This document shows, piece after piece, positions 43,395-51,252 of a stretch of 64,000 bases of DNA. The stretch is from Streptomyces sp. ISL-1. Its GTDB lineage: Bacteria; Actinomycetota; Actinomycetes; Streptomycetales; Streptomycetaceae. Within the stretch, counting starts at the first letter, position 1. Each line of letters opens with the position of its first letter. The DNA lies in NCBI RefSeq assembly GCF_018614585.1, contig NZ_JAGGOI010000032.1:186001-250000 (forward strand), written 5' to 3'. The notes under the pieces are model-generated. The model was given only the letters and a program-made list of their open reading frames with translations. It was not told the DNA's origin and made no database searches. Both the position numbers and the translations under genes were made by a program.

Positions 43395-43428
43395 ACCTAC
43401 GTATTCGTAGGTTACGAGACCGTAGGTT
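43395..43428 (-). promoter_or_regulatory. Operator candidate upstream of the acyl-ACP desaturase gene
   Basis: ACCTACG-TATT-CGTAGGT (43395-43412) is a perfect seven-base inverted repeat, and a further half-site CGTAGGTT lies at 43421-43428, giving AACCTACG direct repeats on the minus strand. It lies 28-61 bases before the GTG. Symmetric sites of this kind are typical of TetR-family lipid regulators; the regulator is not in the window. Confidence 0.65.
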
Positions 43429-43484
43429 AAAGGTGCAGTAAGCCGTGGGCCAAGCCCGGATCCCCGATGTCCGGTTACGTTCCG

Positions 43485-44261
43485 TTATGCGTACAGGTCG
43501 CGGAGGCGTACGGAGAGGCAGGTCACGCAGCCTTCGAGCTTCTCGAACTCACTGATGTCCACCGTCACCGGCTGATAGCCGAGATCCGTGAACAGCTCCG
43601 CCGTCTTCGGCGCGCTCGCGGCCATCAGCAGCTTCCCGCCGCCGAGCAGCACCACATGCGCGCCCGACTCCTCCGGCACCGGGAGGTGGCGGGGGAAGAC
43701 GGAGGGGGTGTCGACCAGCGGGGGGTAGCCGATGACGGTGGAGTCCGGCAGGGCGGTCACCGCCGACTTCAGATGCAGCACCTTGCTCACGGGCACAGGC
43801 ACGACGCGGGCGCCCAGCGGCTCGAAGGCGGCGCGCAGCTGCTGCACCCCCGCGGCGTTGGTCCGGCCGCCCCGGCCCACATAGATCGTGTCGCCGATCT
43901 TGAGGACGTCGCCGCCGTCCAGGGTGCCCGGCTCCCACACCCAGTTCACCGAGCAGCCGAGCCGGGCGACGGCCTCCTCGACCGCTGTCGTCTCCGGCCG
44001 ACGGGACTCGGCGCCAGGGCGGGCGATCAGCGCGACATTGCGGAACATCACCACGGTGTCCTCGATGAACACGCTGTCCGGGCAGTCGTCGGCCGGCTCC
44101 GTCTCGGCGGTCTCCCAGCCGTGCTCACGCAGGGTCTCCGCGTACGTCTCCCACTGCTGGAGCGCCAGATCGGCGTCGACCGGGGAGCGCTCGATATGGG
44201 TGACCAGGCCCTCGGCGAGGCGGGGGCCTGGACGGCGGATCAGGGCTTTCCTGCTGGGCAC
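43485..44261 (-). CDS. Dimethylargininase (DDAH, arginine deiminase superfamily)
   Basis: 258 residues from a GTG at 44261. The pentein-fold motifs are PDSVFIEDTVVMFRNVALIA, EPGTLDGGDVLKIGDTIYVG, the His strand KVLHLKSAVTALPDSTVIGY and the C-terminal nucleophile LEGCVTCLSVRLRDL. DDAH hydrolyses N-methylarginines to citrulline and methylamines. All the expected catalytic residues (Asp, His, Cys) are visible. The gene is monocistronic. The long low-complexity region between it and the ABC-F gene is a spacer. Confidence 0.93.
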   Translation of the reverse strand: MPSRKALIRRPGPRLAEGLVTHIERSPVDADLALQQWETYAETLREHGWETAETEPADDCPDSVFIEDTVVMFRNVALIARPGAESRRPETTAVEEAVARLGCSVNWVWEPGTLDGGDVLKIGDTIYVGRGGRTNAAGVQQLRAAFEPLGARVVPVPVSKVLHLKSAVTALPDSTVIGYPPLVDTPSVFPRHLPVPEESGAHVVLLGGGKLLMAASAPKTAELFTDLGYQPVTVDISEFEKLEGCVTCLSVRLRDLYA

Positions 44262-44567
44262 GGGGGGTTCTCCAGGGGGTCTGCGGTCCGGTCGCGCCCA
44301 TCATGACCTGCCGCCCTGGGGGGATGGAATCCCTGGTGCGACGCGCGTGCGGCGCGCGTGCCAACGCGCGGGGGCACGGACAGCGAAGCGGGCGGCGCCA
44401 GGACGCCGGCACGCGTTCCCGTGGCGACCCGCACCGCGACCGACCCTGCCACCCGCCCTGCGACCTGTCCTGCCACCCGCCCCGCGGCCTGCCCTGCGGC
44501 CTGTCCCGCGACCAGCCCTGTGCCCGCCCTGCGGCCTGCCCTGCGAACCGGACCGCGACCCGCACGT
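44262..44567. repeat. C-rich low-complexity spacer with degenerate short repeats
   Basis: From about 44440 to 44560 the plus strand is built from imperfect units close to CCCTGCGGCCTG / CCCTGCGACCTG spaced 12-15 bases apart. Frames across it encode cysteine/proline-rich nonsense without ribosome sites. I see no gene. Confidence 0.6.
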
Positions 44568-46211
44568 TCACGCCATCGGCAGCTCACCGTCCCGTACCTC
44601 GTCCGCGGTGATGTCACGGAGTTCGCCGTCCAGCAGCAGCCAGCGCGTGATGCCGATCGACTCCAGGAACGGCACATCGTGACTCGCCACGATCAGCGCC
44701 CCCTCGTACGACTCCAGTGCCGCCGTCAGCTTCCGCACGCTCGCCATGTCCAGATTGTTCGTCGGCTCGTCGAGCATCAGCAGTTGCGGCGCCGGCTCGG
44801 CGAGCAGCAGCGCGGCGAGCGCCGCGCGGAACCGCTCCCCGCCCGACAGCGTCCCGGCGAGCTGGTCGGCGCGCCCGCCCCGGAACAGGAAGCGCGCCAG
44901 TCGCGCCCTGATCCGGTTGTTGGTGGCGTCCGGAGCGAACCGCGACACGTTCTCCACCAGGCTCAGCCCGTCGTCCAGCACATCCAGCCGCTGCGGCAGA
45001 AAGCGCAGCGGGACCTCGGCCGCTGCCTCACCGGCGACCGGTGCCAGCTCGCCGGTGATCGTGCGCAGCAGAGTCGTCTTGCCCGCTCCATTGCGGCCGA
45101 CCAGCGCGATCCGCTCGGGGCCGCGGACCTCGAACTCTCCCTTCACCTCCGCTCCGTAGCGCAGCCGCAGCTCGCTCAGCCGCAGTACGCCCCGGCCCGG
45201 ATGGACCTTGGTGTACGGCAGCTCGATACGGATCTCGTCGTCGTCCCGGACCGCCTCGGCGGCCTCGTCGAGCCGCTCCTTCGCCTCGGCAAGCTTCTCG
45301 GTGTGCATGATGCGGTGCTTGCCCGCCGACACCTGGGCCGCGCGTTTGCGCGCGCCCATGACGATCTTCGGCTCACGCTTGGCCTCCCACATCTTCTGCC
45401 CGTATCGCTTGCGGCGGGCCAACTTGGCGTGGGCGTCGGTCAGGTCACGCTTCTGCCGCTGTACGTCGGCCTCGGCGACGCGCACCATGCGCTCCGCGGC
45501 CTCCTGCTCGACGGCGAGCGCCTCCTCGTACGCGGAGAAGTTGCCGCCGTACCATGTGACCTCCCCGTCGCGCAGATCGGCGATCTGGTCGACCAGCTCG
45601 AGCAGTTCACGGTCGTGGCTGACCACGACCATCACGCCGGACCAGGCGGCGACCGCCTCGTACAGGCGTCTGCGGGCGTACAGATCGAGATTGTTGGTCG
45701 GCTCGTCGAGCAGCAGCACATCCGGCCCGGCCAGCAGCAGGGCCGCCAGCCGCAGCAGGACGCCCTCGCCGCCCGACACCTCGCCGATGGTCCGGTCGAG
45801 GCCGATATGGCCCAGCCCGAGCTGGTCGAGGGTGGCGCTCGCCCGCTCCTCGACGTCCCAGTCGTCGCCGACCGCCATGAAGTGCTCCTCGCTCGGATCG
45901 CCCGCTTCGATGGCGTGCAGCGCGACGCGCGTTCCGGCGATGCCCAGCACTTGGTCGACCCGCAATGCGGTGTCGAGCGCCAGGTTCTGCGGCAGGTATC
46001 CGACCTCGCCCGCGGTACGGACCGTTCCGCCCGCCGGCGTCAGTTCACCGGCGATCAGCCTGAGCAGCGTTGATTTTCCTGATCCGTTGAGTCCGATCAG
46101 GCCGGTTCTGCCCGGGCCCACCGCAAGTTGGAAATCGTCGAAAACCCTGGTGCCGTCCGGCCAGGCGAAGGCGAGGGAGGAGCAGGTGATATTGGTGGGG
46201 ACAGTAGACAT
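44568..46211 (-). CDS. ABC-F family ATPase (ribosome-associated, possible antibiotic resistance)
   Basis: 547 residues from the ATG at 46211. Two ABC cassettes without membrane domains: Walker A GLIGLNGSGKSTLLRLIAGE and ALVGRNGAGKTTLLRTITGE; signatures VSGGEG and LSGGERFR; Walker B LLLDEPTNNLDL and LMLDEPTNNLDM. The linker (~residues 220-315; KRYGQKMWEAKREPKIVMGA) is the region that reaches into the ribosome in antibiotic-resistance ABC-F proteins. A promoter candidate at 46441-46469 implies a leader of over 200 bases, common where drug-induced attenuation controls ABC-F genes. Confidence 0.92.
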   Translation of the reverse strand: MSTVPTNITCSSLAFAWPDGTRVFDDFQLAVGPGRTGLIGLNGSGKSTLLRLIAGELTPAGGTVRTAGEVGYLPQNLALDTALRVDQVLGIAGTRVALHAIEAGDPSEEHFMAVGDDWDVEERASATLDQLGLGHIGLDRTIGEVSGGEGVLLRLAALLLAGPDVLLLDEPTNNLDLYARRRLYEAVAAWSGVMVVVSHDRELLELVDQIADLRDGEVTWYGGNFSAYEEALAVEQEAAERMVRVAEADVQRQKRDLTDAHAKLARRKRYGQKMWEAKREPKIVMGARKRAAQVSAGKHRIMHTEKLAEAKERLDEAAEAVRDDDEIRIELPYTKVHPGRGVLRLSELRLRYGAEVKGEFEVRGPERIALVGRNGAGKTTLLRTITGELAPVAGEAAAEVPLRFLPQRLDVLDDGLSLVENVSRFAPDATNNRIRARLARFLFRGGRADQLAGTLSGGERFRAALAALLLAEPAPQLLMLDEPTNNLDMASVRKLTAALESYEGALIVASHDVPFLESIGITRWLLLDGELRDITADEVRDGELPMA

Positions 46212-46440
46212 ACGGGTCTCCCGGTTGCGTCGAAAAGGGCTTGGGCAACGGTTGGAGACACCGCAGCGCGGGCGACGGCCGCCGGAACAGGAAAGAAATG
46301 GGGCCCGGTCGGGGGACGGCTCGAACGCCGAGGTCGCACGCGAAGCGCACAGCATGCTTGAGGAAGCTGTGACGCACGGTGTCTCAAGACCTCAGACGAG
46401 CAACGTCCTACTCCGATCGACGACAACAGGACCGCTCCAG

Positions 46441-46469
46441 ACGGTACGAGGGGGCTCTGGCGGCGTCAA
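46441..46469 (-). promoter_or_regulatory. Promoter candidate for the ABC-F gene
   Basis: The minus strand shows TTGACG, 17 bases, then TACCGT, which fits a Streptomyces principal-sigma promoter. Transcription would start near 46434, leaving ~220 untranslated bases before the ATG. A GTG-started frame (RHSFLKHAVRFA) lies in this leader but has no clear ribosome site. Confidence 0.55.
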
Positions 46470-46503
46470 CGAATTATCGTGAGCGGGACAAGGAGGCGTC
46501 GCC

Positions 46504-47181
46504 GTGCCCAATGGATCGCTGTCGCTCCCCGCCCGGCTCTACGTTCTGGCCTGGGACACCGAGCGGATGACGCTCACCGGCGCCTGGCAGGTCGCCCATC
46601 TTCTACGGGCCGGAGCCCTCGCCGAGCTTGCCCAGCGCGGCTTGCTCGCCGACGACGACGGGGTGGCGGTGCCCGTCGGCGACAGCCGCACCGGCGACCC
46701 GGCACTCGACGGACTCCTTGAGCTGATCGAGGAGTCCAGGCCCCGCAAGTGGAAGCGCTGGGTGACGTTCCACCCCACATACACGCTCGAAGCGGTACGC
46801 ACCCAACTGGCCGTGGCCGGCTATCTCCGCACGCGGCGCAGGCGGGTGCTCGGCGTCTTCCCCTCCGCGGAGTACGAACTGGACCGCCCGGACCTCGTGA
46901 AGTCGCTGCGCGACGAGGCGCGGAGCGTGCTTCTTGGCCCTCAGCCGGCCGCCGAGGTCTCCGACCGGGACGCGGCCCTCGTCGCGCTCGCCGCCGCGGC
47001 GGAGCTGCGCACGCTCGCAACCGGCAAGGAGCGAGGGCTCTACAGGAACCGGATCGAGGCGTTGACGGACCGCGGCGGCGCGTCCGTACCCGTACTGCGG
47101 AAGGTCATCGAGGAGGTGCGGACGGCGGTGATCGTCGCCGCGACATCGGAATCCGGCGCCAGGACGACCGGCGAGAACTGA
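46504..47181 (+). CDS. GPP34 (GOLPH3/Vps74-like) phosphoprotein-family protein
   Basis: 225 residues from a GTG at 46504. The sequence fits the bacterial GPP34 family: LSLPARLYVLAWDTERMTLT, HLLRAGALAELAQRGLLADD, GDPALDGLLELIEESRPRKW and a C-terminal helix set ending KVIEEVRTAVIVAA. In eukaryotes the fold binds phosphatidylinositol 4-phosphate; actinobacterial members have no settled function, though several sit near membrane or conservon-type genes. It is divergent from the ABC-F gene and convergent with the SsgA-like gene. Confidence 0.9.
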   Translation: MPNGSLSLPARLYVLAWDTERMTLTGAWQVAHLLRAGALAELAQRGLLADDDGVAVPVGDSRTGDPALDGLLELIEESRPRKWKRWVTFHPTYTLEAVRTQLAVAGYLRTRRRRVLGVFPSAEYELDRPDLVKSLRDEARSVLLGPQPAAEVSDRDAALVALAAAAELRTLATGKERGLYRNRIEALTDRGGASVPVLRKVIEEVRTAVIVAATSESGARTTGEN

Positions 47182-47238
47182 CGCCCCGCTGGGCCGTACG
47201 GTGACACCGGCCTCATACGGTGACACCAGCCTCAGAAC

Positions 47239-47655
47239 TCAGCAGGCGTCGCGCAGCAGCTCGGCCAGATTGTGGTCGAGATCCAGGTAGTGATGCTCGC
47301 GGCCGGTGGGGACCATGGCCTGGACGCGTCTGAGGAAGCGGCGCAGCTCGCCGGTGCGGATATGCACGATCGCCACGCCCTCCGGGGCGTGGAACTCCAC
47401 CACCGTGCGGTCGTAGCCGTAGGGCCTGACCCGTACGTCGCCGACGCCGACCGGTGTGTCGATGCCCGCCGCGAGCAGCTCACGCGAGAACGCCCAGGAC
47501 ACTTCGTTGCCCTCCAGCGTCGCCGAGGGCGGGAAGGCCATGCGTACGGCGAAGGGATCCTCGCGGTCGTACCGCAGTGTTGCCGGAACGGACTCCATCT
47601 GGGGCGCGGAGGCGACCAGGCGGGCCTGCACGGCCTGCTCGATGACGGTGGACAA
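47239..47655 (-). CDS. SsgA-like protein (sporulation/cell-division regulator)
   Basis: 138 residues from a TTG at 47655, chosen because AAGGAG precedes it at the right distance. It has the SALP core: TLRYDREDPFAVRMAFPPSA, EVSWAFSRELLAAGIDTPVG, GDVRVRPYGYDRTVVEFHAP and TGREHHYLDLDHNLAELLRD. SsgA-like proteins are sporulating-actinomycete specific and control septum placement and peptidoglycan remodelling. The N-terminus (STVIEQAVQARLVA) resembles SsgD most, but this is only a recollection. Confidence 0.92.
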   Translation of the reverse strand: MSTVIEQAVQARLVASAPQMESVPATLRYDREDPFAVRMAFPPSATLEGNEVSWAFSRELLAAGIDTPVGVGDVRVRPYGYDRTVVEFHAPEGVAIVHIRTGELRRFLRRVQAMVPTGREHHYLDLDHNLAELLRDAC

Positions 47656-47753
47656 GGCCTGCTCCTTCTTGCACAGCTCGCTGACGTCTCGCTGACACCT
47701 GAAGAGACGACAGACAGACGGAATCCGTGCATCGGGAGAGAGCGTGACGTGCG

Positions 47754-48167
47754 TCACCGTTCGGCGCAGGGCCCCGAATGGTCGCAATACGGTTCGTTGC
47801 CGCTCGCGCCGCAGCCGCAGAGCGTCACTCGCGTCTCGTGCCGGTCGCCCTGCGCGGTGCGGATGTGGAGATCGCCGCGCATGACGAGCTGCCCGGCGTG
47901 TGTCCGGCTGACGGTGGTCGGCCGGTCGGGCTCCTCGGCGGGGCCGCCGGAGAGCCGGTACCGCAGTGCGCCGGACGGGCAGCGGCGCACCACTTCGGCG
48001 ACGCGGTCGGCGGCGGCGCCGTCGGGCTGCACCCAGGGCCGCCGGTCGAGGTCGAAGACCTGCGGGAGACCCCGTACGCACTCGGCCGCGTGCAGACAGC
48101 GCCGTGGCTCGAAGGTGACGGTGGCCTCGCGGGCTTCGTACGCCTTGGGCTCCTTGGGCTGGGACAT
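47754..48167 (-). CDS. Iron-sulfur protein: Fer4_19 divergent cluster domain plus CDGSH
   Basis: 137 residues from an ATG at 48167. The N-terminal half has the (4Fe-4S)-like mono-cluster pattern FEPRRCLHAAECVRGLPQVF and VVRRCPSGALRYRLSG. The C-terminal half carries VTLCGCGASGNEPYCDHSG, a CDGSH-type zinc-finger-like motif that binds a 2Fe-2S cluster with three Cys and one His. Such proteins are small soluble electron carriers or redox sensors. The start lies nine bases from the CCTAGG end of the IS1634 element, so the promoter of this gene probably lies inside the IS or has been disrupted. Confidence 0.9.
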   Translation of the reverse strand: MSQPKEPKAYEAREATVTFEPRRCLHAAECVRGLPQVFDLDRRPWVQPDGAAADRVAEVVRRCPSGALRYRLSGGPAEEPDRPTTVSRTHAGQLVMRGDLHIRTAQGDRHETRVTLCGCGASGNEPYCDHSGPCAER

Positions 48168-48175
48168 GGGGCCAG

Positions 48176-49950
48176 CCTAGGCCCGTATTTCGCGGGTCGC
48201 TGATTCGGCTGGAGAGCGGGGCCGGGCAGTGTCCGGCACGGGCCCGTCAACGTTGGTCCGGGTGTGTCGATGACTTCCCGGTCCCCGCGGCCACGGACGG
48301 AACGCCCCCGTATGGAGTGCGTGATCGAGTCCGTGGTGACCAAGCGTTTGGGCGCTCTGCCCGTCGCTGCCGAGTTTCTGCGCCGGCTGGATGTTGCGGG
48401 GATCGTCGATGCCCTTTGCCCGCCCGATCCCCGGGCGGAGCTGACGCACGGCCAGGTGATCGAAGTGCTGGTGACCAACCGGCTGACCGCTCCGGCGCCG
48501 CTGTTCAGGGTCGGGGACTGGGCCCGCAGCTGGGCGGTGGCGGAGGTCTTCGGCGTCGAGGCCGACCTGCTGGGTGACGACCGCCTGGCGCGTGCTCTGG
48601 ACGCCATCGCTCCGCACCTGGACCGGCTTGCCGGCAGCGTCGGGGCGGCCGCGATCGCCGGCTTCGGCATCGATGTGGCCCGCATCCACTGGGATATGAC
48701 GAGCATGTCCGTGCACGGCGCCTACCCCGAGGCCGGGCAGGACGAGGACTACCCGGTGGTCAAGTTCGGGCATCCCAAGGACCGGCGGGTGGACTTGAAG
48801 CAGGTCCAGGCCGGCATCGGGGTGGCCGCCTACGGCGGCGTCCCGGTCTTCTCCCGCGTCCTTTCCGGCGGCGCCGGGGAGGTCTCCCAGGTCGTCGGCG
48901 CGATACAGGCCCTCAAGGCACTCGCCGGCGAGCGACGCCTGCTGATGGTCGCGGACTCCAAGCTGTACTCATGGGGCAACATCGGTGCGCTGCTGGCCGC
49001 CGAGGTGGACTTCATCGCGCCGGTACCGGCGTCCAGGATCGGCGACGAGTTCTGGGCCGGCCTGGACCTCCAGCAGGCCGCGCCGGTGGACTACACCGCC
49101 GAGCGGGAGGAGCACCTGCCGCCCGAGCAGCGCGGGCACTACCGCGTCCTTCAGGACATTCAGCGCATCCCCGGGCCACGCAAGCGCGATCCGGTGCTAC
49201 AAGTGCGCCGGATCCTGGTGCACTCCACCGGTAACGCCGCCGGCCAGCGCCAAGCGCGCACCAAGCGGCTGGCCAAGGCCACAGCCGAACTGGAGAAGGT
49301 GCAGCGCGGGGCCGGTGGCCGCTACTACAACGCGGCTGAGAAGCTCGCCGCCCGGGTCGGGGTAATCGCCAAGACCCGCAGGGTCGCCTCCTGCCTGCGC
49401 ACCGAGATCGGCACCGACGAGGAGGGCCGGCCGACCCTGGCCTGGCACTTCGATGAGCAGGTGCTGGCCGCGGAGGCGGCGGCCGACGGCTGGTACGCGC
49501 TGATCACCTCCCGCCCGATCGAGCAGGCCACACCCGCCCAAGTCCTGCTGGACTACAAGGGACAGGGCGACGCCGAGCGCCGCTACGGCGACTTCAAGGG
49601 GCCGCTGGCGGTCACCCCGGTGTTCGTCCAGCACAACCGGCGCGTCGCCGCCCTCGTCCAGGTGATCTGCCTGGCCCTGCTGGTGTTCTGCCTGATCGAG
49701 CGGCAGGTACGGCAGGCGCTGGAACGCGATGGAGACGGCACGATGCCCGGGATCTACCCGGGCCGCCGCCGAGTGCGGCCCACGGGCCGGATGATCCTGC
49801 ATCACCTCGGTGAGCTCCAGCTACGCATCCGCGGGGCCACCGACCCGCCCACCCTCATCCTCAGCCAGGTCGTCCAGGTCGACCTCCTCGATCTGCTGGG
49901 GCTCGACGTGCGGCGTCCACGCTGGCTGCAGACCTGACGCTGTTGCACCC
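48176..49950 (+). mobile_element. IS1634-family insertion sequence, copy 1 (right end uncertain)
   Basis: The left end is CCTAGGCCCGTATTTCGCGG (48176-), followed by GTCGCTG. The same end occurs inverted and exact at 55326-55353. One transposase gene fills the element. No matching right end is visible directly after the transposase; a two-mismatch copy of the inverted end is found only at 54059-54085. The right border given here is therefore nominal. Confidence 0.7.
48264..49937 (+). CDS. IS1634-family DDE transposase
   Basis: 557 residues from a GTG at 48264; the ATG at 48312 (MECVIESVVTKRLG) is the likelier true start for this family. DDE residues can be placed at RIHWDMTSMSVHG, LLMVADSKLYSWGN and the C-terminal GDAERRYGDFKGPLA, the IS4-type Y-x-E-x6-K-like motif. 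The rest (HFDEQVLAAEAAADGWYALI) matches IS1634 transposases. The ORF is intact. A 73-residue N-terminal piece of a second copy (one visible substitution, L to Q in RLGALPV) lies at 55047-55265 on the other strand. Confidence 0.93.
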   Translation: MSMTSRSPRPRTERPRMECVIESVVTKRLGALPVAAEFLRRLDVAGIVDALCPPDPRAELTHGQVIEVLVTNRLTAPAPLFRVGDWARSWAVAEVFGVEADLLGDDRLARALDAIAPHLDRLAGSVGAAAIAGFGIDVARIHWDMTSMSVHGAYPEAGQDEDYPVVKFGHPKDRRVDLKQVQAGIGVAAYGGVPVFSRVLSGGAGEVSQVVGAIQALKALAGERRLLMVADSKLYSWGNIGALLAAEVDFIAPVPASRIGDEFWAGLDLQQAAPVDYTAEREEHLPPEQRGHYRVLQDIQRIPGPRKRDPVLQVRRILVHSTGNAAGQRQARTKRLAKATAELEKVQRGAGGRYYNAAEKLAARVGVIAKTRRVASCLRTEIGTDEEGRPTLAWHFDEQVLAAEAAADGWYALITSRPIEQATPAQVLLDYKGQGDAERRYGDFKGPLAVTPVFVQHNRRVAALVQVICLALLVFCLIERQVRQALERDGDGTMPGIYPGRRRVRPTGRMILHHLGELQLRIRGATDPPTLILSQVVQVDLLDLLGLDVRRPRWLQT

Positions 49951-50160
49951 CGCTGGCCGGAGAGCTGGCCGACCTGCCTCCCGCGAGCCCAGTTGGCCGG
50001 CATGCCGGGCAAGACGCACGTGATGCTGGTCTCGCACGGCAAGTGGCTGGGCGGGAGGGTGAACGCTTTCCTGGACAAGAAGGACTGATCGACTGCCAGG
50101 GACGTTCCGATACAGGGGCCCACCTTGTGTCGAGAAGTTGCGGGCTCATAGATTGGCTTG
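49938..50160. other. Stretch after the transposase, possible relic
   Basis: A 28-codon frame at 50002-50088 encodes THVMLVSHGKWLGGRVNAFL and a short basic tail. It has no ribosome site and looks like the end of a lost gene. No IS right end was found here. Confidence 0.35.
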
Positions 50161-50673
50161 ATGGGCTTGATGGACAAACTGCGTGGCACGAAACGACCGC
50201 CCCGGGGCGTGGAGCCGTGTCCCGCGGAGGACGTCGTAGCTGCGCTGCTGGGACTGAACGGCCCGGACGTTCCGTGGGTCGTGCGCGACGGCACGGACGA
50301 GGGAGCGGACTTTGTAGCGGAGTGGCGGGTTGAGGAACCAACTTGGCAGTCGTTCTTCGCAAGCCGACAGGTGAACCGCACCCTCAGGATTCGGCTGCTG
50401 CTGATCCCGAAGCTCCACGAGGTGCAGGCCATCGAAGAACAGTGGGCGGTCAGCTGGGCCGCTGGGCCGGCCTCGGCATCCCTCTCCCGCGAATGGGGCC
50501 GGGGGCCGGGGCGGCGGGTCACCAAGACGTGGACGATCGGGCGCGGCTCCGACGGCCGTCTGCAGGCCACTGAGTCGTACCACTTCGACAGCAACGACAT
50601 GAAGCGTCCGGTGCAGAACGCCGTACTCGAGGCGGGCTGGACGTGGCGCGGCGTACTGTCCAAGAGTTTCTGA
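50161..50673 (+). CDS. Hypothetical protein, first gene of the WXG100-like cassette
   Basis: 170 residues from an ATG at 50161 (a TTG at 50158 is also possible). The sequence is a single mixed alpha/beta domain: PAEDVVAALLGLNGPDVPWV, EGADFVAEWRVEEPTWQSFF, HEVQAIEEQWAVSWAAGP and TESYHFDSNDMKRPVQNAVL. The aromatic-rich beta strands resemble the small proteins encoded beside actinobacterial type VII secretion substrates, but I recognise no named family. It is 55 bases before the next gene on the same strand and probably shares its transcript. Confidence 0.65.
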   Translation: MGLMDKLRGTKRPPRGVEPCPAEDVVAALLGLNGPDVPWVVRDGTDEGADFVAEWRVEEPTWQSFFASRQVNRTLRIRLLLIPKLHEVQAIEEQWAVSWAAGPASASLSREWGRGPGRRVTKTWTIGRGSDGRLQATESYHFDSNDMKRPVQNAVLEAGWTWRGVLSKSF

Positions 50674-50728
50674 CCGGAGATCCGGGTTCCTGCACCTGCC
50701 GGCGACCCGTGGAAGAACGGGGGCAGGC

Positions 50729-51232
50729 ATGGCGTCCGACGAGAGCGCGCCACACGTCCAGCTGAACCAGCTCGACGGCGGGGGAGGGTACGCGCCGGTC
50801 GGTGGCCCGGGCGGCGGAGGCAACTCCAACCTGGCGTCCACGAAGAGCGGCAAGAGGAAAGCCGCCAACCACATCGAAACCGACCTGGCGCCGGCCACTA
50901 AGAAGGCGGGCGCCCTCGCCGACTCCGACACCGGCGGCGTGACCGGCGTCGTGCAGGGTCCGGGCATCCCGACGAACCCGTCGATCAACCCCAGCGCCGC
51001 GGGCAGTCCCTCGGCCGGCGGCGGTGCGTTCGCCGACTGGTCGCTGCAGAGCGGGCTGACGGAGGCGCACTCGGCGTGGGAGAGCCAGGTCAGGAACCTG
51101 CTGAACCGGCTCACTTCGGAACGGGACGCGCTGCGAGCGACGAACAACATCCTCCACGGAAACGACGGCGATACGGGTCTGCAGCTCCAGGGTGTGAAGA
51201 CCCCGCACAGCAAGCTCAGCGACCTGTATTGA
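50729..51232 (+). CDS. Putative type VII secretion-associated protein, Gly/Ser-rich with a helical C-terminus
   Basis: 167 residues. The first ~100 residues are disordered and rich in Gly, Ser, Pro and Lys (GGGGYAPVGGPGGGGNSNLA). The C-terminal ~65 residues form a helix pair with a central W-E-S-Q turn (EAHSAWESQVRNLLNRLTSE), which suits a partner of WXG100-type helices. The stop is 20 bases before the next start, so the two genes are probably co-translated. The family was not recognised; the function is inferred from its position. Confidence 0.6.
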   Translation: MASDESAPHVQLNQLDGGGGYAPVGGPGGGGNSNLASTKSGKRKAANHIETDLAPATKKAGALADSDTGGVTGVVQGPGIPTNPSINPSAAGSPSAGGGAFADWSLQSGLTEAHSAWESQVRNLLNRLTSERDALRATNNILHGNDGDTGLQLQGVKTPHSKLSDLY

Positions 51233-51252
51233 GCCCGGCCAAGGGGGCCTTT

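Noticed and set aside
44358..44570. Cys/Pro-rich frame near the ABC-F gene as a metallothionein-like protein
   Set aside because: No consistent Cys spacing between frames and no ribosome site; the DNA is a degenerate C-rich repeat.
46045..46377. Leader frame RHSFLKHAVRFA before the ABC-F gene as an independent gene
   Set aside because: It runs into the ABC-F frame with no ribosome site and no conservation that I can recognise; kept only as a possible leader peptide.
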